Assembly: GCA_946886185.1 (NCBI GenBank)
Contig: CAMPIC010000117.1
Coordinates: 1 to 7,754, forward strand
Origin: an uncultured bacterium
GTDB taxonomy: Bacteria > Eisenbacteria > RBG-16-71-46 > CAIMUX01
Direction: 5' to 3'
DNA: 7,754 nucleotides
Positions 1 through 5,020 of this stretch are shown here, in pieces. A program made the translations under genes and the position numbers. The notes below the pieces were generated by a model that was not told where the DNA came from, ran no database searches, and worked only from the letters and a program-made list of their open reading frames with translations. The number at the start of each line of letters is the position of its first letter. Position 1 is the first letter of the stretch.

Positions 1-200
1 GTTGACTCCTGCTCCGGGCGGCGCTGTGCGCTCGCTGGTCTCTCCTACTCCGGGCGGCGCTGGGAGCTCGCTGTTCACTCCTGCTCCGGGCGGCGCTGGG
101 AGCTCGCTGTTCACTTCCGCTCCGGGAGTCGCTGGGAGCTCGCTGTTCACTCCTGCTCCGGGCGCGTTGGGAGTTCGCTGTTCACTCCCTCTTCGGGAGT
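1..200. repeat. 36-bp tandem repeat array, about 5.5 copies, open at left edge
   Basis: Copies lie at 2-37, 38-73, 74-109, 110-145, 146-180 (35 bp) and a decayed partial copy at 181-200. The shared core is CTCCGGGCGGCGCTGGGAGC, and each full copy ends in TCGCTG. Adjacent copies differ at about three or four positions (copy 2 versus 3, copy 3 versus 4). The first copy touches the window edge, so the array may continue to the left. A 36-bp unit keeps one frame open (plus strand from base 2, stop TAA at 200-202) and reads as a Pro/Gly/Ser/Ala-rich 12-residue repeat, so it could be the repetitive C-terminus of a protein that starts outside the window. However, copy 5 lacks one base, which breaks the peptide register, and this favours a non-coding minisatellite. 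There are no spacers between copies, so it is not a CRISPR array. Confidence 0.85.
184..200 (+). terminator. Small hairpin closing the repeat array (possible terminator)
   Basis: ACTCCC at 184-189 pairs perfectly with GGGAGT at 195-200 around the five-base loop TCTTC. The hairpin is formed by the last, decayed repeat copy. No run of T follows, so a role as an intrinsic terminator for anything entering from the left is only a possibility. It may be just a by-product of the repeat, whose copies have CTCC and GGAG on opposite sides. Confidence 0.3.
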
Positions 201-252
201 AATCGAGGTTCCGACAGACCATTGCGCGATCGCTTGAGCGGCGCGAATCGGA

Positions 253-258
253 TATAAT
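253..258 (+). promoter_or_regulatory. Perfect TATAAT -10 element upstream of gene 1
   Basis: The hexamer TATAAT stands out in GC-rich sequence and points at gene 1, whose start codon is 75 bases beyond its end. A transcription start near 265 would give a leader of roughly 70 bases. No good -35 sits at 16-18 bases spacing: the hexamer at 17 bases is TCGCTT (230-235), while a better-looking TTGAGC (234-239) is only 13 bases away. There is no TG extension. The octamer palindrome GCGATCGC (226-233) overlaps the -35 area and could be a binding site, or chance. A sigma-70-type promoter is an inference from the -10 alone. Confidence 0.45.
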
Positions 259-323
259 CGCGTCGCCCGACTCAACAACGCTCGGTGTGCGCCGAGGGCG
301 ACCCACTCAACCCATCCTCTTGC

Positions 324-328
324 GGAGG
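324..328 (+). promoter_or_regulatory. Ribosome binding site of gene 1
   Basis: GGAGG lies five bases before the ATG at 334. It fixes this ATG as the start, and the protein then begins directly with a typical signal peptide. Confidence 0.8.
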
Positions 329-333
329 CATCC

Positions 334-2721
334 ATGCGTCTTTCTCGTCCACTGGCCGTCACGGCCGTCCTGGCTCTGGCGTCCCTCATCACCATACCGG
401 TGCTTCAAGTGCGCGCGGATCGGGCCGCAGAGTCCGGTTCTCAGTCGCTGGCGCTTGGCGTAGCCTCTCCCAGCTCCGAAGCGGATGCGTCCTCCATCCC
501 TGCGGTGCGCGCGGGCGGCATCCTGGAGAATCTCGGCCTCCCTGAAGGTCCTTTCGATCCGGTGCTCGCCGTGCCCCAGCCTCCCCAGGGGATGGTCGCT
601 CCCAACAATCACGTCGTGAACAACCCCGCCGGCGAGCAGGTCGGGATCGTGCAGTCGGAGGTGAGCATCGCGGTCCAAGGAAACAAGATCGTGGTCGGCT
701 GGAACGACGGGCAGGGGTTCGTCGACGGAGTCAGCACCGTTTCCGGGTACGGCTACTCCACCGATCGAGGATTGAGCTGGACGGACGGCGGATCGGTTCC
801 GAACGGTCCGGCCACCCAGGTGTACGGCGATCCGTCGGTCGTCGTGACCAACAGCGGCATGTGGGTGTTCACCTCGCTCGATCTCGGAACCCCTGGCGGA
901 CTCACCGTCAACCGCTCCAACTTTGCCGGGAGCACTCTCACCTGGAACCCGGCGGTCAAGTTCTCCGATCAGGGCGCGTCGCTGGACAAGGAGTACATGG
1001 AGTACGACGCCACGATCGATCGCATCTACTTGTCGTACGTCAAATTCGGCGGGAGCTCGGGAGGCAAGCTCACCTACTCGGACGATGACGGTGCGACCTG
1101 GGCTCCGCCTCTCACCGTCAACACCTCGAGCGCCAACGGCTACTATCCGGCGGTCGGCGTGGACGGAGAAGTATACGTTTCGTGGGTCGAGCCGCTCTTT
1201 TCCGGAAACGCGCACTTGTACATCCGCCACTCTCCCGACGGTGGCCAGACCTGGAGCGGCCCGCGGGTGAGCATGCACCAGATCGGTCCCAATGCCGGCG
1301 GCTCTCCGCAATGCTTCAATCGCGGGGTCAACATCACCTTCCCCTCAGTGGCAGTCGATCGGTCTGACGGTCCGTTCCGCGGCCGCGCGTACGTCGTCTA
1401 CTCCGACGGCGGTTCGAACAACTACAACTGCTTCGTGCGCTACTCCGACGATAACGGACAGACCTGGTCTCCGCAGGTTCGGTTGAACGACAACACCAAT
1501 GTCTCGGAATCGTTCTGGCCGCAGGTCTACACGGGCCCGGATGGACGCGTCACGGTCGGGTGGTACGACCGCAGGAAGGCTTCCGGTGGAAACAGCCTCT
1601 GCGACTTCTACGTCACGCAATCGGTCGATGGCGGGCAGCACTGGGGACCGAACCGCCGGATGTCCGACACGTCGGTCGCCTGGTGCGGCGTTCCTGCCAA
1701 CATCGCGCCCAACTTCGGAGACTACTTCGAGACGATCTGCGACGACCGCTCCGTCTTCTCGGTCTGGTCCGATGCGCGTAACGGAGATCCCGACGTGGTG
1801 TTCGGCCGGATCGACGACGTGCAGACGCTGGCCGTCGACGCCGGGTTCGGAGCCGGCCCCGCCGCCGTAGAGGGCGTGGCCTGGTTCATTCCCAACGAAG
1901 CGGAGATCACTGCTTCTCCGGCGCCGTCTATGACGTCGAACGCCGAGCTCCTGGTGCCCGCGACCGCGCTCGCGCTCCTGGCGACTCCGCAGGAGACGGA
2001 CGGGATCTTCCAGATCGCGGGTGACGACATGAGCGGCACCCTGGAGCTGGGCTCCGACCTCGGTCCGGTACGCGGCACCTTCGCAGTCTCCAGGACCGGT
2101 GACAACGACCTCGACTTCGCCTTCACCGCCACGAGCGGCGGCGATTTGTTGAGCGCGACCTTGGGACGCACCATCGCCCTCGATGTCACGTTGGCCAACG
2201 ACTCTCCGGGAACGGTGCAGATCTTCGGAACGGCGTCGCTCTCGGATGCGTTCACGCCTCCGCTGGTCTTCACGGTTACAGGAACGGTGGAGTTGGGATC
2301 GGGAGCATCGCTCCCCGCGAACCAGCGTGTGATCACGGCCGGAAACTACGTTCCCGGACCGAATCTGACCCTGCATACGCGTACGCGCGTGGAAGACGCT
2401 CTGGTCGTGGAGGTATCGACTCCGGAGCTCGGAAGCAATCCTCCGCCGCTCGCCATCGTGCGCGCGCAGCCGAATCCGTGGCAGCCGGGATCGCGGGTGA
2501 CGTTCGAGCTCTCCCACCAGTCTTCCGGTTGGGTGCGCGTCTTCAATGCGGAAGGACGCGCCGTGCGCCATCTCGCGGAGGGCACCTTCGAACCGGGATT
2601 CCACGAAATCGCGTTCGACGGCAAGGACGACGAAGGTCGTGACCTTCCCGCGGGTGGATACTTTCTCCGTCTCGAGTCCGATGCGGTCAGCGCCGCGGCC
2701 AAGCTGGTGATGATCCGGTAG
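334..2721 (+). CDS. Exported Asp-box (BNR) beta-propeller protein with FlgD-like C-terminal domain
   Basis: This 795-residue protein is probably secreted or surface-attached. Residues 1 to about 28 form a signal peptide (Arg residues, then a hydrophobic core, ending VRA before D29). Residues ~85-500 carry five Asp-boxes of the form S-x-D-x-G-x-x-W, beginning at S142, S249, S300, S371 and S430. They also contain WYDRR (410-414), FGDY (461-464) and WSDARNG (478-484), all typical of sialidase-fold propellers. Five cysteines (327, 366, 423, 451, 469) could form disulfides outside the cell. I see no FRIP motif, so sialidase activity is not supported and a binding role is as likely. Residues ~505-700 are a beta-rich stretch I do not recognise. 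Residues ~708-795 are a FlgD-like or type-A-sorting-like domain (PNPW at 713, GRAVR, PAGGY, terminal KLVMIR), a common C-terminal module in FCB-group exported proteins. A GGAGG sits five bases before the ATG and a strong terminator follows the stop, so it is probably a single-gene unit. Confidence 0.85.
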   Translation: MRLSRPLAVTAVLALASLITIPVLQVRADRAAESGSQSLALGVASPSSEADASSIPAVRAGGILENLGLPEGPFDPVLAVPQPPQGMVAPNNHVVNNPAGEQVGIVQSEVSIAVQGNKIVVGWNDGQGFVDGVSTVSGYGYSTDRGLSWTDGGSVPNGPATQVYGDPSVVVTNSGMWVFTSLDLGTPGGLTVNRSNFAGSTLTWNPAVKFSDQGASLDKEYMEYDATIDRIYLSYVKFGGSSGGKLTYSDDDGATWAPPLTVNTSSANGYYPAVGVDGEVYVSWVEPLFSGNAHLYIRHSPDGGQTWSGPRVSMHQIGPNAGGSPQCFNRGVNITFPSVAVDRSDGPFRGRAYVVYSDGGSNNYNCFVRYSDDNGQTWSPQVRLNDNTNVSESFWPQVYTGPDGRVTVGWYDRRKASGGNSLCDFYVTQSVDGGQHWGPNRRMSDTSVAWCGVPANIAPNFGDYFETICDDRSVFSVWSDARNGDPDVVFGRIDDVQTLAVDAGFGAGPAAVEGVAWFIPNEAEITASPAPSMTSNAELLVPATALALLATPQETDGIFQIAGDDMSGTLELGSDLGPVRGTFAVSRTGDNDLDFAFTATSGGDLLSATLGRTIALDVTLANDSPGTVQIFGTASLSDAFTPPLVFTVTGTVELGSGASLPANQRVITAGNYVPGPNLTLHTRTRVEDALVVEVSTPELGSNPPPLAIVRAQPNPWQPGSRVTFELSHQSSGWVRVFNAEGRAVRHLAEGTFEPGFHEIAFDGKDDEGRDLPAGGYFLRLESDAVSAAAKLVMIR

Positions 2722-2743
2722 GCCCCGATCGAGTTTGTCTCTC

Positions 2744-2795
2744 CAGAATGGGAGGGTAGAAGGAGAACAGCTCCTTCACCTTCCCATTTTGCTTG
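2744..2795 (+). terminator. Strong intrinsic terminator after gene 1
   Basis: The arm at 2747-2765 pairs with 2771-2788 over 18 base pairs. There is one G-T wobble (2754/2781) and one bulged A (2758), and the loop is AACAG. Three more pairs extend the base (2744-2746 with 2789-2791). The 3' side reads CATTTTGCTTGT, which supplies a T-rich tail. It begins about 23 bases after the stop codon of gene 1 and separates gene 1 from gene 2. Confidence 0.85.
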
Positions 2796-2847
2796 TCCTG
2801 GAGCGATCCGCGCCAGCCTCCGCGCGCGAGCCTCTGAAATCCGAAAG

Positions 2848-2875
2848 TCGAAACGAGGGTGCGATCCGGTATCCT
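2848..2875 (+). promoter_or_regulatory. Weak promoter candidate for gene 2
   Basis: TCGAAA (2848-2853) and TATCCT (2870-2875) each match four of six sigma-70 consensus positions, with a 16-base spacer. The gene needs a promoter somewhere between the terminator of gene 1 and 2950, and this is the best pair I can find, but the match is poor. The rest of the 2796-2949 gap shows nothing else recognisable. Confidence 0.2.
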
Positions 2876-2949
2876 CTACTCGGTAGTCAGGCCTTCGGTG
2901 TTCCCCTGCGCGTCCCCGCCTCCGATGGCGCCTAGCCAAGCGAGACCAC

Positions 2950-3903
2950 ATGGAAGTTGTTCGAATCTGCGGCACGATCGTATTGCTCTCCACGGTATGG
3001 GCGGGAGTGATCGTGGCGGATCCGCAACACGTGGAGCCGAAACCGTGGGCTTGCGGAGACGCGGCTGTCACGGTCGTCGTCGCTGAGGCGGAATCGGACA
3101 CGATCTGCCCCGGTCAAGCGATCGGCGCCGGAACCGAAGTGAACCCCGCGGCTCTGGAGGCGGGAGACGAAGACTGGTATGCCTTTCACGCGCATGCTGG
3201 CGATCTCATCGAAGTCACGACCGGCCGGATCGGCGAGTCCGAGCTCGATACCGTGCTGGAGCTCCGCTCCGGCTGCGGGGAGGCTCCACTCGCGCGCGAC
3301 GATGACGGCGGACCGGGGCTCTTCTCGCGGATCGTCTATCTCGTTGCGACGTCCGGCGACTACCGGATCGGAGCTCGTGGCTTCGACTCGTCGGTCACGG
3401 GTCCCTATCGGCTCACGCTCACGTGTGGTGCGCCTGCCGCCCCTCCAGAGAACGATCGCTGCAATGACGCGTATGCACTCGATCGCTGCACGAGCGGCTC
3501 TCTCGAGGGGCAATCATTCGCCGCATCCGACGACTACTGTCCCCCCGACGGGTCCTGCACCGTCTACCCGGCTCACGGACGGGACGTCGCCTATCGCCTC
3601 GACCTTCTTTCCGGCGACACCGTCGAGCTCGCGTACGCGCAACGTGGTTTCGATGGGTCGGTCTACCTCATCCACGACTGTGGAGACTCGGCGTCCGCCT
3701 GCGTGTTCGGCTCGGACGGCGTCCTGGCGGAGGATGCGGAGTCGCTCGCTTGGGCGGCCGAGACATCGGGTACGTACTGGTTGATCCTCGATGCCTATGG
3801 CGAGGAAACTGGCGGGGCATGGAAGCTCGACTATTCGATCACCTGCGGCCCGAACGCGACCGAGACGACCAGCTGGGGCGACCTCAAACGTACCTTCCGT
3901 TGA
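2950..3903 (+). CDS. Exported two-domain PPC-type protein with short C-terminal tail
   Basis: This 317-residue protein has a signal peptide (residues 1 to about 23, cleavage likely after VIVA). Domain A, about residues 48-160, contains EDWYAF, an L-D-T-V-L-E-L strand and D117-D118-D119-G-G, the usual pattern of the bacterial pre-peptidase C-terminal (PPC) domain. It ends G-P-Y-R-L-T-L-T-C-G. Domain B, about 166-300, repeats the pattern (RDVAYRL, GDTVEL, FDGSVYLI, GTYWLIL) and ends in a matching K-L-D-Y-S-I-T-C-G, so the two halves look like an internal duplication. The mature part has 11 cysteines, suggesting disulfides outside the cytoplasm. No peptidase or other catalytic domain is attached, so the protein is probably a binding or surface component. 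The last residues (SWGDLKRTFR) form a polar tail after the second domain that may be a sorting signal. The ribosome site is weak (GAG only), and the start was chosen because it gives a complete signal peptide. Confidence 0.8.
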   Translation: MEVVRICGTIVLLSTVWAGVIVADPQHVEPKPWACGDAAVTVVVAEAESDTICPGQAIGAGTEVNPAALEAGDEDWYAFHAHAGDLIEVTTGRIGESELDTVLELRSGCGEAPLARDDDGGPGLFSRIVYLVATSGDYRIGARGFDSSVTGPYRLTLTCGAPAAPPENDRCNDAYALDRCTSGSLEGQSFAASDDYCPPDGSCTVYPAHGRDVAYRLDLLSGDTVELAYAQRGFDGSVYLIHDCGDSASACVFGSDGVLAEDAESLAWAAETSGTYWLILDAYGEETGGAWKLDYSITCGPNATETTSWGDLKRTFR

Positions 3904-3909
3904 TCGCCA

Positions 3910-3933
3910 ATTCGGAATGGAGCTTTCCGGAAT
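3910..3933. other. Imperfect dyad just after gene 2
   Basis: ATTCGGAA (3910-3917) can pair with TTCCGGAAT (3925-3933), with one bulged base, around a seven-base loop. It lies seven bases past the stop of gene 2. There is no T-rich tail. It could contribute to 3'-end protection of the gene 2 transcript or be chance. Confidence 0.25.
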
Positions 3934-3937
3934 CGGG

Positions 3938-3955
3938 CCCTCGTTCGAACGAGGG
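3938..3955. terminator. Perfect 18-bp palindrome between genes 2 and 3
   Basis: CCCTCGTTCGAACGAGGG reads the same on both strands. As RNA it forms a seven-pair stem with a TCGA loop, and two G-T pairs can extend the base (3936-3937 with 3956-3957). Only two T follow, so it is a weak terminator by the usual rule. Because it is a perfect dyad 55 bases before the gene 3 start, it could equally be an operator for gene 3. The sequence alone does not decide. Confidence 0.35.
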
Positions 3956-3999
3956 TTGAGACACGATTGCACGAGTTTCGAGATGAACCGTTTCCGATG

Positions 4000-4006
4000 A
4001 AGGAGG
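4000..4006 (+). promoter_or_regulatory. Ribosome binding site that decides the gene 3 start
   Basis: AAGGAGG is a near-perfect Shine-Dalgarno sequence four bases before the ATG at 4011. A second ATG at 4007, in another frame, lies immediately against it and is too close to be used. That frame gives only an Arg/Ser-rich shadow product. Confidence 0.8.
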
Positions 4007-4010
4007 ATGC

Positions 4011-4964
4011 ATGGACGCGCGATACCGATCGATCCCCGACGTTTGCGATGTCGAGACCCTCGGAGATCGCGAAAGCGCGCGCGGGCAGTTCCTCTTCGAA
4101 GTGCCTCACGGAGCGACCGAGGAACGTCACTACCGTACGTTAAGGGAGAAGCTGGATCCGGCGCTTCCGGAGGATCTTCTCGACTTCTTCTTCGTCAACA
4201 CCGATGTCGGCTCGACCGAATACGCTCGCGAGGTCGCGCGTCAGATCGTGGATCCCGACGCGCAAGTTCGCGATCTGCTCCGCGCGGAGACGCGCGCGCA
4301 GCTCGATCGGGTTCCCCGGTCTGTTCTGCTGGTGCGGTGCCTGATTCCGCGGACATTCCTCGACACCAATCGGGTGATCGATCCCGATGCGCCCGACGGT
4401 ATGACCGCCGCGATCCCCGAATATGTCCGGCGGCCGCAGGACCTCGCGTTTCTGGGCGACTTGCACCGCCGTTATCACGAATTGACCGAAGCGGCCTTTG
4501 CCGGGATTTGCGGAGCCGGAGGATGGGCACTCACGCCGCACACCTACGCGCCGAAATCGGTGGGGATCGACGACATCGACGAAGGGATCGGCAAGGCGCT
4601 GCGCCGCGCCTACGAGCCGGAGCAGTACGAAAAGTGGACGATCCGGCCGGAAATCGATCTCATCACCGAAGGCGCGCCGGGCGAACGGCTCGCTTCTCCG
4701 GATCTGGTCGAGGATTTGAAACGGTCGTTCGACGCCGCGGGAATCCAGGCGACGGAGAACGCCAGCTACCGGCTTCACCCCGCGACCATGGGATATCGCT
4801 ATTCCGCGCGCTATCCCGGCCAGGTTCTCTGCATGGAAGTGCGCCGGGACTTGCTCGCCGACCCGTTCGATCCGTTCGTGGAGATGAACATCGGCGCGGA
4901 CAAGGCGGCGCGCATCGGCCGCGTGGTCGCCGCCGCCTTGCTCGATCAGCTCGCGCGGAGCTGA
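4011..4964 (+). CDS. Divergent N-formylglutamate amidohydrolase-family protein
   Basis: This 317-residue protein has no signal peptide, so it should act in the cytoplasm. Family motifs appear in the right order: VPHG (31-34, H33), NTDVG (63-67, D65), RTFLDTNR (114-121), YH (155-156), PHTY (176-179, H177) and MEVRRD (275-280, E276). They correspond to the PHAG, DTDW, R-x-x-x-D-x-N-R, YH, HS and (L/V)E(L/I) motifs of N-formylglutamate deformylases (HutG type, PF05013), which hydrolyse N-formyl-glutamate to glutamate and formate in histidine breakdown. The protein is about 50 residues longer than typical HutG, with an insertion around 180-250, and the usual D-x-H-S is replaced by TPHTY, so the substrate may differ. 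No other histidine-utilisation gene is near. AAGGAGG precedes the start. A TTGAGA (3956-3961) might be a -35, but no good -10 follows. Family assignment is fairly sure; the exact substrate is not. Confidence 0.75.
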   Translation: MDARYRSIPDVCDVETLGDRESARGQFLFEVPHGATEERHYRTLREKLDPALPEDLLDFFFVNTDVGSTEYAREVARQIVDPDAQVRDLLRAETRAQLDRVPRSVLLVRCLIPRTFLDTNRVIDPDAPDGMTAAIPEYVRRPQDLAFLGDLHRRYHELTEAAFAGICGAGGWALTPHTYAPKSVGIDDIDEGIGKALRRAYEPEQYEKWTIRPEIDLITEGAPGERLASPDLVEDLKRSFDAAGIQATENASYRLHPATMGYRYSARYPGQVLCMEVRRDLLADPFDPFVEMNIGADKAARIGRVVAAALLDQLARS

Positions 4965-4981
4965 GCCCTGCGGGAGCTGTT

Positions 4982-5003
4982 GGGGGCCGAGCCATCGTCC
5001 CCC
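4982..5003. terminator. Weak hairpin in the convergent gap between genes 3 and 4
   Basis: GGGGG (4982-4986) can pair with CCCCC (4999-5003) around a 12-base loop. This lies in the 56-bp gap between the facing stop codons and could serve both strands. On the minus strand an alternative six-pair stem (5004-5009 with 4987-4992, one G-T pair) competes with it. Neither has a T-rich tail, so the call is tentative. Confidence 0.25.
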
Positions 5004-5020
5004 GCCCGGCTGTCGCCGCG

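Noticed and set aside
1..200. CRISPR array
   Set aside because: The 36-bp units are directly abutting with no unique spacers, and the units themselves vary.
1345..2604. 419-residue open frame antisense to gene 1, and a similar one at 307-1311
   Set aside because: Arg-rich, low-complexity composition, no ribosome site noticed and no motif; the opposite strand carries clear Asp-boxes and a FlgD-like domain.
334..2721. Catalytic sialidase
   Set aside because: Asp-boxes support the fold only. The FRIP motif was not found, so enzymatic activity was not called.
2735..2935. Small protein gene in the gap between genes 1 and 2
   Set aside because: The frame runs through the strong terminator hairpin, has no ribosome site and gives a product without recognisable features.
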